Below are positions 1 through 8,143 of a DNA stretch of 64,000 bases, one piece after another. The DNA is from Eshraghiella sp045124255 (lineage in GTDB: Bacteria > Bacillota > Clostridia > Lachnospirales > Lachnospiraceae), in NCBI GenBank assembly GCA_045124255.1, contig JBGVLM010000019.1:1-64000 (forward strand), written 5' to 3'. The position numbers and the translations under genes were made by a program. Within the stretch, counting starts at the first letter, position 1; every line of letters starts with the position of its first letter. The notes under the pieces were generated by a model. The model saw nothing but the letters and a program-made list of their open reading frames with translations, made no database searches and was not told the DNA's origin.

Positions 1-101
1 CATTAAAATCAGCGATTCCACGCATATTCTCCGTTTGAGGTGTGTGTTTTTGCTTTAGAAAGCATTAAAATGCAGGGGAAAAACACATTGGAGGTAAAGT
101 T

Positions 102-500
102 ATGAACCAACTGAAAATCGGCAAATTTATTGCCCAGAAAAGAAAAGAGAAAAACCTGACCCAAGAGCAGCTTGCGGAAATACTCGGCGTGTCCAATAAA
201 ACCGTATAAAAATGGGAATGCGGAGATTCAACTCCCGATATGGAAAAGCTTATTGCAATAAGCGACTTGTTTGAAATAAGTCTGGATGAGCTTGTTTTGG
301 GCAGAACGCAGGAGTGCGGCAGGGAAGTTTCTGATTCCTCCGGGTTTATGAGTACATTGGAGGAAAAGGTCTGTACTCCTGATAATAAGAGAAAAGCAAA
401 AACGGCGTTGAAGGTAATAGCAATTATTGCCGGTATATTGATTGCGGTTGATGTTATTTCAATGATTATATACTTCTGTGTAAACGGAATCCCCAAATAA
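102..500 (+). pseudogene. HTH regulator with membrane tail, broken by one in-frame stop
   Basis: From the ATG at 102, which follows a GGAGG site at 90-94, the reading frame gives a Cro/C1-type helix-turn-helix domain (LTQEQLAEILGVSNKTV) and then meets TAA at 207-209. The same frame continues without a break as KWECGDSTPDMEKLI to a stop at 498-500. In this family the residue at the stop is normally Ser (NKTVSKWE), so a single serine codon appears to have become TAA. The C-terminal part holds a predicted membrane segment (about residues 105-125 of the restored protein), suggesting a membrane-tethered regulator. The break lies inside the DNA-recognition helix region, so the product is most likely non-functional. 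Confidence 0.85.
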
Positions 501-520
501 TTCTGCAATTGAACAGGAGA

Positions 521-549
521 TTGAAATATAACCGGGATTGAAATATAAT
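521..549 (+). promoter_or_regulatory. Sigma-A-type promoter for the epimerase-like gene
   Basis: TTGAAA at 521-526 and TATAAT at 544-549 are separated by 17 bases, about 45 bases upstream of the start codon at 594. Confidence 0.6.
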
Positions 550-593
550 GTGGTTATATTAAGATATAAGATATTACTTAGGGAGGCGGCAGA

Positions 594-1514
594 ATGGGTA
601 AAATACAGAATCGGAGAATACTTATAACCGGCGGAACCATTTTTGTAAGTAAATTTATTGCAGAGTATTTTAAGAAAAATAATGCGGTATATGTTTTGAA
701 CAGAAATACTCACAGGCAGGTTGAAGGAGTAACTTTAATTGAGGCAGACAGAAGAAATCTTAATGATGTACTAAAGGGTTATGAATTCGATACGGTTATT
801 GATGTGTGTGCTTATACGGGTGAGGACGTCAGAACTCTTCTTAATGGAATCGGAAGTGTTAAGGATTATATTTTAATCAGTTCATCCGCTGTTTATCCCG
901 AGACGAATAAGCAGCCGTTTAATGAAGAACAGTCCGTTGGTGCAAACTCCATATGGGGTGCTTACGGAAGCAATAAAATAGAAGCGGAGCAGGCTTTGTT
1001 AGAACGCAGACCTGATGCCTATATACTTCGTCCGCCATATCTGTATGGTCCGATGAATAATATTTACAGGGAGGCTTTTGTTTTTGACTGTGCATTGAAG
1101 AACAGGGAATTCTATGTGCCTAAGGACGGAAGTATGAAGCTGCAGTTCTTTCATGTTGAGGATTTGTGCAGAATGATAGAGAGTATTCTTAGTGTGCATC
1201 CTGATTACCATATATATAATGTAGGAAATCCTGACATGGTGGACATAAATACTTATGTTAAGCTGTGTTATCAGGCTGTCGGCAAGCCGCTTAATATCGT
1301 TAATGTATTTGACCATGATAATCAGAGGGATTATTTCAGCTTCAATGATTACGGCTATGAATTGGATGTATCAAGGCAGAGAGAACTGCTTATGAATACC
1401 AAGGATTTGGCAGAGGGGCTTAGGGAGTCCTATGAATGGTATAAGGAACATAAAGATGAGGTTAACCGTAAGAATTATATTGAATTTATTGATTTAAATT
1501 TAAGAAAAGAGTAG
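594..1514 (+). CDS. NAD-dependent epimerase/dehydratase family protein (extended SDR)
   Basis: This 306-residue protein is an extended short-chain dehydrogenase/reductase. The N-terminal Rossmann loop reads ITGGTIFVSK (residues 11-20), a variant of the usual GGTGFxG. The catalytic serine region (ISSSAVY, 95-101) and the YxxxK pair (Y124, K128) are present, so it is probably an active NAD(P)-dependent sugar-nucleotide epimerase or dehydratase. The substrate cannot be told from sequence. The start is supported by a GGGAGGCGG site just upstream. It is followed after 3 bases by a histidine phosphatase gene and heads a same-strand run of small accessory genes. Confidence 0.85.
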   Translation: MGKIQNRRILITGGTIFVSKFIAEYFKKNNAVYVLNRNTHRQVEGVTLIEADRRNLNDVLKGYEFDTVIDVCAYTGEDVRTLLNGIGSVKDYILISSSAVYPETNKQPFNEEQSVGANSIWGAYGSNKIEAEQALLERRPDAYILRPPYLYGPMNNIYREAFVFDCALKNREFYVPKDGSMKLQFFHVEDLCRMIESILSVHPDYHIYNVGNPDMVDINTYVKLCYQAVGKPLNIVNVFDHDNQRDYFSFNDYGYELDVSRQRELLMNTKDLAEGLRESYEWYKEHKDEVNRKNYIEFIDLNLRKE

Positions 1515-1517
1515 ATT

Positions 1518-2045
1518 ATGACTAAATTTTATTTCGTAAGACATGGACAGGCAGATTTTACGGAAGCAAATACGAAGATATATCAGGGTAATGGTTTTAA
1601 TATGATTACATTGTCTGATATCGGAATAGCACAGATTAAAGAAACTGCGAAGGATGGCAGGCTTAAAGATGCGGATTTGATAATTACATCTCCTTATGGA
1701 AGAACAATGCATACGGCTGCAATTTTGTCCAAGGAACTGCAGTTGGATATTGTTGTCGAGACGGAGTTGCATGAGTGGCTGGCGAATACTGAATATAAAT
1801 ATCTTTCTGATGAGGCTGCCGCCCGTAATTATAATGAACTTAAACAGTTTAACGGCATATATCCTGATAATGAGGAACGTGAATGGGAAACGGCAGCCAT
1901 GATTAAGCAAAGGGTTATGAAGGTATTGAAAAAGTACCGTAAATACAATAAGGTAATTGTTGTATGCCATGGAACGTTAATGCAGTATTTTCTGAATATT
2001 CCGCATCCTGAGAATGGTGAGGTCAGCGAATATTGCGTGGAGTGA
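1518..2045 (+). CDS. Histidine phosphatase family protein (phosphoglycerate mutase-like)
   Basis: The N-terminus FYFVRHGQADF carries the RHG phosphohistidine motif (residues 8-10) of the histidine phosphatase superfamily. A second catalytic-type histidine lies in VVCHGTLM near residue 150. At 175 residues it is of normal length for small phosphatases such as CobC or GpmB relatives. The physiological substrate is unknown. It starts 3 bases after the epimerase stop, so the two are almost certainly cotranscribed and perhaps translationally coupled, since no strong separate ribosome binding site is seen. Confidence 0.85.
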   Translation: MTKFYFVRHGQADFTEANTKIYQGNGFNMITLSDIGIAQIKETAKDGRLKDADLIITSPYGRTMHTAAILSKELQLDIVVETELHEWLANTEYKYLSDEAAARNYNELKQFNGIYPDNEEREWETAAMIKQRVMKVLKKYRKYNKVIVVCHGTLMQYFLNIPHPENGEVSEYCVE

Positions 2046-2080
2046 CATTTTGATTTAACGTTGAAAGGGGACGAATTAAA

Positions 2081-2824
2081 ATGAATGGAAAATTAAATGC
2101 GAATCAATTAAAAATCATAGCCATGCTTGCAATGACTGTTGACCACCTGGTTGCAGTTATTTATCCTAATTATCCAACGGACTGGTGGATAATTGGTTTA
2201 CATATTATTGGCAGATTGGCGGCACCGGTTTTCTGGTTCTTTATCGCAGAGGGCTATCATTACACGCGCAACAAGAAAAAATATGCCGCAAGACTGCTTA
2301 TTTTTGCGGTTATAAGCCATTTTGCGTATAATTTTGCCTTTGGAATTCCGTTTATTCCGTTCAAAACATCCGTTTTCAATCAGACAAGCGTAATATGGTC
2401 ACTTTTCTGGGGCGTTATTGCATTGACTGTCAATGACAGCACTAAGCTGAAGCATTGGCAGAAGTCTGTTTTAATTATGCTTATATGCGTCATTACTTTC
2501 TGTTCGGACTGGAGCTGCATTGCGGTAATGGCAATTCTGCAAATCGGAGCCAACAGAGGTAATTTTAAGAAACAGATGATTGGAATGATGGTTTGGGTAA
2601 GCATGTATGCGATTGTATTTGCAATTTTCATTAATCCGATATACGGAATAATCCAGCTTTTTACGGCACTTACTATTCCACTTTTGAGACTGTATAACGG
2701 CGAACGCGGCAAGTGGAAGGGTATGAAATGGTTCTTTTATATCTACTATCCGCTGCATTTAATTATCTGTGGAATTATAAGAGTTATGATGCATGGCGAT
2801 ATTGGAGTGATGATAGGGGGCTGA
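2081..2824 (+). CDS. TraX family integral membrane protein
   Basis: A 247-residue polytopic membrane protein with about seven or eight hydrophobic segments. It begins with NANQLKIIAMLAMTVDHL, the hallmark start of the TraX family. TraX of F plasmid acetylates pilin, but most chromosomal Firmicute TraX proteins lie outside conjugation loci and their role is not established; the fold is related to membrane acyltransferases. No conjugation genes are nearby here. An AAAGGGG site precedes the ATG. I infer a membrane acyltransferase-like function with low certainty, while family membership is fairly sure. Confidence 0.8.
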   Translation: MNGKLNANQLKIIAMLAMTVDHLVAVIYPNYPTDWWIIGLHIIGRLAAPVFWFFIAEGYHYTRNKKKYAARLLIFAVISHFAYNFAFGIPFIPFKTSVFNQTSVIWSLFWGVIALTVNDSTKLKHWQKSVLIMLICVITFCSDWSCIAVMAILQIGANRGNFKKQMIGMMVWVSMYAIVFAIFINPIYGIIQLFTALTIPLLRLYNGERGKWKGMKWFFYIYYPLHLIICGIIRVMMHGDIGVMIGG

Positions 2825-2866
2825 AACCCTGATATACGGAGTGTCTGGGATTAGGAGGAAAATATT

Positions 2867-3499
2867 ATGGCTTTCGATTACAAAAAAGAATATAAGGAAT
2901 TTTATATGCCAAAGAACAAGCCGTCAATTGTTGATGTGCCTGTGATGAATTATATTGCGGTCAGGGGAAAAGGAAATCCTAATGAAGAGGGCAGCGAATA
3001 TAAGCAGTCGATAGCTCTTCTGTATGCAATAGCTTTTACAATAAAAATGAGTAAGTTGGGAGACCACCGTATAGAGGGGTATTTCGATTATGTGGTTCCG
3101 CCGTTTGAGGGATTCTGGTGGCAGGAGGGCGTAGAGGGAATTGATTATGCCCACAAAGAGAATTTTAATTTTATATCAGTTATACGACTTCCGGATTTTG
3201 TAACCAAAGCGGATTTTGAATGGGCGGTAGAGGAAGCCACCCGTAAGAAAAAAATGGATTTTTCCAAGGTGGAATTTTTGACATATACAGAGGGCATATG
3301 TGTTCAGATGATGCATATAGGACCATATGATGATGAACCGGTGTCGGTCGAATTAATGCATAAATTTGCCGAAGAGAATGGTTATGTAACAGATATTACG
3401 GATAAACGTCTGCACCATGAAATTTATCTGTCAGATGCAAGAAAAGTTGCGCCGGAGAGACTGAAAACCGTTGTACGCCACCCAATCAGAAAAAAATAG
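2867..3499 (+). CDS. GyrI-like small-molecule-binding domain protein
   Basis: This 210-residue soluble protein resembles the GyrI-like/AraC effector-binding (SHV2) family. It starts FDYKKEYKEFYMPKNKP and then has VPVMNYIAVRGKGNPNEE, a recognised opening of stand-alone GyrI-like proteins in Firmicutes. Members bind cationic or hydrophobic small molecules, and some act as hydrolases of cyanoacrylates or other electrophiles; the ligand here is unknown. There is no DNA-binding domain. A GGAGG site lies 9 bases before the ATG. It sits in the same run as the neighbouring accessory genes. Confidence 0.8.
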   Translation: MAFDYKKEYKEFYMPKNKPSIVDVPVMNYIAVRGKGNPNEEGSEYKQSIALLYAIAFTIKMSKLGDHRIEGYFDYVVPPFEGFWWQEGVEGIDYAHKENFNFISVIRLPDFVTKADFEWAVEEATRKKKMDFSKVEFLTYTEGICVQMMHIGPYDDEPVSVELMHKFAEENGYVTDITDKRLHHEIYLSDARKVAPERLKTVVRHPIRKK

Positions 3500-3528
3500 G
3501 ACATATGTTGTTCAAAGGAGCAGTAGAC

Positions 3529-3960
3529 ATGTTTATTGAATATCCTTTTAGCATGAATGAAGAAAAAGCAGAAATCAGACTTAATACGGTTATACATAAT
3601 GTTAAACCGGATAAAAGTATGATTTATATTGAGAGAGAGCAGTCCGGTTATACTGCTGTTGTTAAGCTGAAAGCGGGACGCAGAATATATGAGAAACAGA
3701 AATGGCTTATAACGAGAACATCTAAAGGGCTTAAGGTTAAAAGGGCATGGTCCAATGCATATCTGGCAGATATATTATGTATAACCGTTTTTGGACTGGC
3801 GTGCCTGGCAGCATTGATTTTTTCCCTTATTAAAACGGATAACAGAATGGAGCCAATATTGCTGGGACTGGTTTTTCTGCTTTTACTGATGTTCTATATA
3901 TGGAAGAGAATTGCAACTCCGGGGATTTCTTTGAAAGTTTTTCTTATCAAAATTTTGTAG
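3529..3960 (+). CDS. Small membrane protein of unknown function
   Basis: I do not recognise this 143-residue protein. The N-terminal two thirds are soluble and rich in charged residues; two hydrophobic segments follow (about residues 82-100 and 108-124) with a short basic tail. The ATG at 3529 is preferred over the one at 3505 because AAAGGAG at 3514-3520 is correctly spaced for it. The gene lies between the GyrI-like gene and ogt with very short gaps, so the three are likely cotranscribed. Confidence 0.65.
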   Translation: MFIEYPFSMNEEKAEIRLNTVIHNVKPDKSMIYIEREQSGYTAVVKLKAGRRIYEKQKWLITRTSKGLKVKRAWSNAYLADILCITVFGLACLAALIFSLIKTDNRMEPILLGLVFLLLLMFYIWKRIATPGISLKVFLIKIL

Positions 3961-3971
3961 GGAGATGTTCA

Positions 3972-4472
3972 ATGTTATTTTCGTGTAAATATACCACACC
4001 AATCGGTGACTGCCTTCTTGCGGCAGATGAGGAGAGTCTTATAGGAATTTGGTTTGAGGGTCAGAAATATTTCTGTCCTGTTGATGAAAAATTGCAGCCA
4101 AAACCGGATAATAAGGTCCTGCGTGGAGCAAAGGTATGGCTGGATTCGTATTTTAATGGAGGTAAACCGGGCATATCAGGACTGAAATTAAAGCCTTCGG
4201 GAAGTGAGTTTGCCAAAGAGGTATGGAAGATTCTGTGTGCCATTCCATATGGAGAGGTAATGACTTATGGTGAGATTGCCCGAATAATTGCAGCCAAAAC
4301 CGGTAAAGAGAAAATGTCCGCACAGGCAGTCGGCGGTGCGGTAGGCCGCAATCCGATAAGTATTATTATTCCCTGTCACAGAGTTATAGGAGTGGATAAT
4401 AAGCTGACCGGATATGCAGGAGGTCTTGACAAGAAAATATGGCTGCTTCGACATGAAGGCGTAAATATATAA
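3972..4472 (+). CDS. ogt: Methylated-DNA-[protein]-cysteine S-methyltransferase
   Basis: This 166-residue suicide DNA repair protein transfers the methyl group from O6-methylguanine (and O4-methylthymine) to its own cysteine. The active-site motif IIPCHRVIG is intact with C135 as acceptor, and the upstream DNA-binding helix (PYGEVMTYGEIA, about 92-103) is present. The start at 3972 follows a GGAG site at 3960-3963; the frame is open further upstream, but the extension overlaps the previous gene. It is the last gene of the run and is closed by a terminator shared with the convergent trpB2. Confidence 0.93.
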   Translation: MLFSCKYTTPIGDCLLAADEESLIGIWFEGQKYFCPVDEKLQPKPDNKVLRGAKVWLDSYFNGGKPGISGLKLKPSGSEFAKEVWKILCAIPYGEVMTYGEIARIIAAKTGKEKMSAQAVGGAVGRNPISIIIPCHRVIGVDNKLTGYAGGLDKKIWLLRHEGVNI

Positions 4473-4525
4473 AAGGCTGTACACCTAAGCGAAAAATATT
4501 TCGGCATAAGGTGTGCAGCCTTTAA
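4472..4525. terminator. Bidirectional intrinsic terminator between ogt and trpB2
   Basis: An inverted repeat AAAGGCTG...CAGCCTTT, continued by ACACCT/AGGTGT with one mismatch, has T-rich flanks on the plus side and an A-rich left flank for the minus side. It fits the convergent gene arrangement. Confidence 0.75.
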
Positions 4526-4530
4526 TTTAA

Positions 4531-5904
4531 TTATTCCATTACAGGTAATTTTGAGAGACTTTCAGCAATTTCTGCGTCAGTTGGAATATAATTTTCCATA
4601 AGTCCGTCATGGAATTTCTCATATGCGTACATATCAAAGTAACCTGTTCCGGTAAGTCCGAATACAATTGTTTTCTCCTCGCCTGTTTCCTTGCATTTAA
4701 GTGCTTCATCAATGGCAACCTTGATTGCATGTGAGCTTTCCGGTGCAGGAAGGATTCCTTCAACTCTTGCAAACTGTTCAGCGGCTTTAAATACATCCGT
4801 CTGACTTACTGAAACTGCTTCCATTAAACCGTCATCATACAGTTGTGAAAGGGTTGAACTCATACCATGGTAGCGAAGCCCGCCTGCGTGGTTTGGAGCA
4901 GGAATAAATCCGCTTCCCAGAGTGTACATCTTGGCAAGAGGACATACCATGCCTGTGTCACAGAAATCATAAGCATATTTTCCGCGTGTGAAGCTAGGAC
5001 ATGAAGCCGGCTCAACTGCAATTATTCTGTAATCTCTTTCACCAAGTATTTTTTCGCGCATAAACGGAGCAATCAGACCGCCGAGATTTGAACCGCCGCC
5101 TGCACAGCCGATAATGATATCCGCCTTGACATCATATTTATCAAGTGCAGTTTTGGTCTCAAGTCCGATGACCGACTGGTGAAGGAGTACCTGGTTTAAT
5201 ACGCTTCCAAGTACATAACGGTAACCTTCGGAGGTAGTAGCTTTTTCGACTGCCTCTGAAATTGCACAGCCGAGGCTTCCGGTTGTACCCGGATGGGCTT
5301 CAAGAATTTTCTTGCCGATTTTGGTTTCCATTGACGGTGAAGGAGTAACTGAGGCACCGTAGGTACGCATTACCTCGCGGCGGAATGGTTTCTGCTCGTA
5401 AGAAACCTTTACCATGTATACCTTGCAGTCAAGGTCAAAATATGAGCATGCCATTGAAAGGGCTGTTCCCCACTGACCGGCTCCGGTTTCTGTAGTAACA
5501 CCTTTTAAGCCCTGCTTTTTAGCATAATAGGCCTGAGCTATTGCTGAATTGAGCTTGTGGCTTCCGCTGGTGTTATTTCCTTCAAATTTGTAATAGATTT
5601 TTGCAGGTGTCTGTAATTTTTCCTCAAGGCAGTAAGCACGAACCAGAGGTGAAGGACGGTACATTTTATAAAAGTTTCTGATTTCCTCCGGAATTTCAAA
5701 ATACGGAGTAGTATCATCAAGCTCCTGTTTAATAAGCTCATCACAGAATACCGGAGATAAATCTTCGGCAGACATTGGCTGCTTAGTAGCAGGATTTAAA
5801 AGTGGTGCCGGTTTGTTTTTCATATCGGCACGCAAATTATACCATGCTTTAGGCATCTCGCTTTCTTCAAGATAGATTTTGTAAGGGATTTTCTTTTCTG
5901 ACAT
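4531..5904 (-). CDS. trpB: TrpB2-type tryptophan synthase beta-like enzyme
   Basis: A 457-residue PLP-dependent enzyme of the long TrpB2 branch, longer than the roughly 400-residue TrpB1. The PLP-binding lysine is K117 in NTSGSHKLNSA, and the glycine-rich phosphate loop IIGCAGGGSNLGG is present. It should condense indole (or indole-like substrates) with L-serine to tryptophan. TrpB2 enzymes usually work without a TrpA partner, and none is adjacent. The start at 5904 is chosen because AAGGAGA lies at the right distance; an upstream in-frame ATG at 5937 lacks a site. Expression is controlled by the Trp T-box leader immediately upstream, so it is probably induced when tRNA-Trp is uncharged. Confidence 0.93.
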   Translation of the reverse strand: MSEKKIPYKIYLEESEMPKAWYNLRADMKNKPAPLLNPATKQPMSAEDLSPVFCDELIKQELDDTTPYFEIPEEIRNFYKMYRPSPLVRAYCLEEKLQTPAKIYYKFEGNNTSGSHKLNSAIAQAYYAKKQGLKGVTTETGAGQWGTALSMACSYFDLDCKVYMVKVSYEQKPFRREVMRTYGASVTPSPSMETKIGKKILEAHPGTTGSLGCAISEAVEKATTSEGYRYVLGSVLNQVLLHQSVIGLETKTALDKYDVKADIIIGCAGGGSNLGGLIAPFMREKILGERDYRIIAVEPASCPSFTRGKYAYDFCDTGMVCPLAKMYTLGSGFIPAPNHAGGLRYHGMSSTLSQLYDDGLMEAVSVSQTDVFKAAEQFARVEGILPAPESSHAIKVAIDEALKCKETGEEKTIVFGLTGTGYFDMYAYEKFHDGLMENYIPTDAEIAESLSKLPVME

Positions 5905-5957
5905 AATTTTGTCTCCTTTCATTTTTTCTTGGGACAAGGATTATGAGAAATAAGGAT

Positions 5958-6260
5958 AAAAAAATCCTGTCCCAGACTATAGCTATTGCTGGGACAGGAT
6001 GAATAATCAACCTGCGGTGCCACCCGGCTTGACGTATTATACGCCCACTTTACGCATACCAACATATGCAGACCTTTGTTTACGGAGAGTCATGCTCCGT
6101 CGCACATACTCCGGATTATTCCATTGCTTACTGCCTGAAAATGTTCCGTTTCTGATTGCCCTCGAAAGTCCATTCAGTCAAATGTTTCTCGCTGTAATCT
6201 CACCACCTACAGCTCTCTGTGGAAAAATTAAGATGACTTACTTACTCTTTCTCAACGATT
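5958..6260 (-). promoter_or_regulatory. T-box leader, tryptophan-specific (specifier UGG)
   Basis: On the minus strand the leader contains a stem I region with AGAGAG and a specifier loop GAATGGACTTTCGAG, whose specifier codon TGG lies at 6172-6170. The T-box bulge sequence GGGTGGCACCGCAG is at 6025-6012. A strong terminator follows: a perfect 12-bp stem (6000-5989 with 5975-5964) and a run of T residues. This arrangement reads uncharged tRNA-Trp and allows transcription into trpB2 when tryptophan is short. Confidence 0.93.
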
Positions 6261-6267
6261 TTGTGTT

Positions 6268-6296
6268 ATTATATGACCGAGATATGTATTTGTCAA
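6268..6296 (-). promoter_or_regulatory. Consensus promoter of the Trp T-box/trpB2 unit
   Basis: On the minus strand, TTGACA (6296-6291) and TATAAT (6273-6268) are both perfect consensus and are separated by 17 bases. Confidence 0.85.
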
Positions 6297-6327
6297 CACA
6301 TGATTTTAATTTTTTTACAAAAAATTT

Positions 6328-6765
6328 TTATTTTTCTATTGTGTTATTTATTGCAGTATCTCCTCTGAAAAAACAATTCTGATACTCATATATGCTTTCT
6401 TTACCGCCAAAACCTTCATAGGTAATTATCACGTATTTCTTACCATTAATGGTTTCAACCTTTTCAATATGTTTTCCCCATAAAATCGAAGATGTAAAAA
6501 TAAGAATGAAGGCATTCACGGCAATGCTTATTGATAATAGAATTATTAAAGCAAGCTTTTTTCTGACTGGTTTTTTATTAATAACGGATGTTATTATTAT
6601 AGATAAAACACTTAAAATACTAAAAAACAGCAGACTGATATTAATAGTATCACTAACCCAGCTTCGCATGGTCCCAAACTTAATATTAGCAATTTTTACT
6701 GCAATAATTACGGCTGCCAAAATGCACCATAATATAATTAATATTCTTTTAATTATTTTTTCCAT
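6328..6765 (-). CDS. Membrane protein of unknown function
   Basis: I do not recognise this 145-residue protein. It has three hydrophobic segments (about residues 6-26, 38-58 and 68-92) and then a hydrophilic C-terminal domain of about 50 residues that is probably on one face of the membrane. The start at 6765 is supported by TTGGAGGA on the minus strand; an upstream in-frame ATG at 6801 has no such site. Base composition is more AT-rich than the flanking genes, which could mean recent acquisition or relaxed selection. It is monocistronic, with its own promoter. Confidence 0.7.
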   Translation of the reverse strand: MEKIIKRILIILWCILAAVIIAVKIANIKFGTMRSWVSDTINISLLFFSILSVLSIIITSVINKKPVRKKLALIILLSISIAVNAFILIFTSSILWGKHIEKVETINGKKYVIITYEGFGGKESIYEYQNCFFRGDTAINNTIEK

Positions 6766-6859
6766 AACAAATCCTCCAATAATAAATTTATTCCACAACA
6801 TTTTGCCTCAAAAAATACATAAAAAAAGCAAAATAAATAAATTCATTTGCAACCAGACT

Positions 6860-6888
6860 ATTTTAATTACCATTTGCAAAAATGTCAA
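6860..6888 (-). promoter_or_regulatory. Promoter of the minus-strand membrane protein gene
   Basis: On the minus strand, TTGACA (6888-6883) and TAAAAT (6865-6860) are separated by 17 bases. Confidence 0.65.
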
Positions 6889-6937
6889 CGGAATATTCTT
6901 ATTTTATCGTATTATTTTAACTTTTTTCGAAAAAATA

Positions 6938-6966
6938 TTGGATTCATTTTTATGTTGATATACAAT
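6938..6966 (+). promoter_or_regulatory. Putative promoter of the YbaK-family gene
   Basis: TTGGAT (6938-6943) and TACAAT (6961-6966) have a 17-base spacer and lie 44 bases before the start codon at 7010. Confidence 0.5.
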
Positions 6967-7009
6967 ATAGTAATATCAGAAACGTTTGTAAAATACAGGA
7001 GATAATAAA

Positions 7010-7477
7010 ATGGCAATTGAGAAAGTAAAAGAATATTTTAGAACAAAAGGAATTGAGGACAGGATACAGGAATTTGAAATATCAAGTGCGACTGTAGCCC
7101 TTGCGGCAAAAGCACTTAATTGTGAGGAATGCCGTATAGCAAAGACTCTGTCCTTCCATTTTGATGATAGGATTGTATTAATTGTGGCAGCAGGGGACGC
7201 CAAAATCGATAATTCCAAATATAAGTCATATTTTAAAACAAAGGCAAAAATGCTTGCTTTTGAAGAGGCAGAGCCGTTAATCGGACATGCTGTCGGCGGT
7301 GTCTGTCCTTTTGCGGTAAATGAAGGTGTGGAAGTGTATCTTGATGTTTCGTTGAAGAGATTTGATACTGTTTTTCCTGCCTGTGGCAGTTCCAATAGTG
7401 CAATAGAGCTTAATATGGAGGAATTGGAAAAATATTCTGACTTTATTGAGTGGATTGATGTATGCAAAATAATATAG
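7010..7477 (+). CDS. YbaK/EbsC family aminoacyl-tRNA deacylase
   Basis: A 155-residue single-domain protein of the YbaK/ProX superfamily, which hydrolyses mischarged aminoacyl-tRNAs in trans (for example Cys-tRNA-Pro or Ala-tRNA-Pro). The conserved lysine in CRIAKTLSF (about residue 45) and the glycine-rich motif GHAVGGVCPFAV (about 92-103) are present. Which mischarged tRNA it edits cannot be decided from sequence. An AGGAGA site precedes the ATG. The gene is 15 bases from the HD hydrolase gene, so the two probably form an operon. Confidence 0.87.
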   Translation: MAIEKVKEYFRTKGIEDRIQEFEISSATVALAAKALNCEECRIAKTLSFHFDDRIVLIVAAGDAKIDNSKYKSYFKTKAKMLAFEEAEPLIGHAVGGVCPFAVNEGVEVYLDVSLKRFDTVFPACGSSNSAIELNMEELEKYSDFIEWIDVCKII

Positions 7478-7492
7478 TCGGAGGTTATTGTG

Positions 7493-8089
7493 ATGAACAG
7501 CGAAGAACGTTTAAAAAAACAATTTGAATTTATACAGGAAATTGATAAGGAAAAAAATATTTTCAGGCAGACATATCTTGCAGACGCAAACCGCAAGGAA
7601 AATGACGCTGAGCATTCATGGCATATGGCAGTAATGGCAATGCTTCTGTCAGAATATTCCAATGAGGAAATTGATGTACTTAGAACAATGTCAATGGTTC
7701 TGGTACATGATTTGGTTGAAATATATGCAGGAGATACCTATGCTTATGATACAGCCGGTAATTCCGATAAGCTTGAAAGGGAAATTGCTGCGGCGGACAG
7801 ACTTTTTGCAATTCTTCCTGATGACCAGAGGGATAAGCTTCGCGGACTTTGGGACGAATTTGAAGCCGGTGAGACAGCCGAGGCTAAGTTTGCCTCAACA
7901 CTTGATAAGATTCAGCCGCTTATGTTAAACAATGCTTCCGGCGGATTGTCATGGCAGGAGCATGGTGTTAAGGCGTCACAGGTCTACGGCAGGAATCAGA
8001 AAACTGCCGAAGGCTCGGTTAAGCTTTGGGAATATGCAGATAATAATTTCATTAAGCCAAATATTGGCAGCAGGCTTTCTGTTGATTAA
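7493..8089 (+). CDS. HD domain phosphohydrolase (YfbR/HDDC2-like)
   Basis: This 198-residue protein has the metal-binding HD pattern: a histidine in ENDAEHSWHMAVMAM (near 33-47), the HD doublet in VLVHDLVEIYAGD (near 67-79) and a downstream aspartate in TLDKIQPLM. It resembles HDDC2/YfbR enzymes that remove phosphate from deoxynucleoside 5'-monophosphates, so nucleotide clean-up is a fair inference. A GTG codon directly precedes the chosen ATG, and the GGAGG site at 7480-7484 could serve either. It is cotranscribed with the YbaK-type gene. Confidence 0.85.
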   Translation: MNSEERLKKQFEFIQEIDKEKNIFRQTYLADANRKENDAEHSWHMAVMAMLLSEYSNEEIDVLRTMSMVLVHDLVEIYAGDTYAYDTAGNSDKLEREIAAADRLFAILPDDQRDKLRGLWDEFEAGETAEAKFASTLDKIQPLMLNNASGGLSWQEHGVKASQVYGRNQKTAEGSVKLWEYADNNFIKPNIGSRLSVD

Positions 8090-8110
8090 CGTATAATTTT
8101 ATGCTATAAA
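8082..8110 (+). promoter_or_regulatory. Putative promoter of the flavodiiron protein gene
   Basis: TTGATT (8082-8087) and TATAAA (8105-8110) are separated by 17 bases. The -35 element overlaps the end of the preceding coding region. Confidence 0.5.
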
Positions 8111-8143
8111 TACATACGTTAATGTTTACAGGAGGCTTATAAG

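Noticed and set aside
2081..2824. TraX-like gene as sign of a conjugative element
   Set aside because: No relaxase, coupling protein, integrase or attachment site is seen around it; chromosomal TraX relatives are common in Firmicutes.
5999..6382. Plus-strand open frame over the T-box leader
   Set aside because: It is the complement of the Trp T-box RNA and promoter; no start site and no protein-like pattern.
6449..6958. Plus-strand open frame of 169 codons
   Set aside because: It is antisense to the minus-strand membrane protein gene, has no ribosome binding site and a composition typical of a shadow frame.
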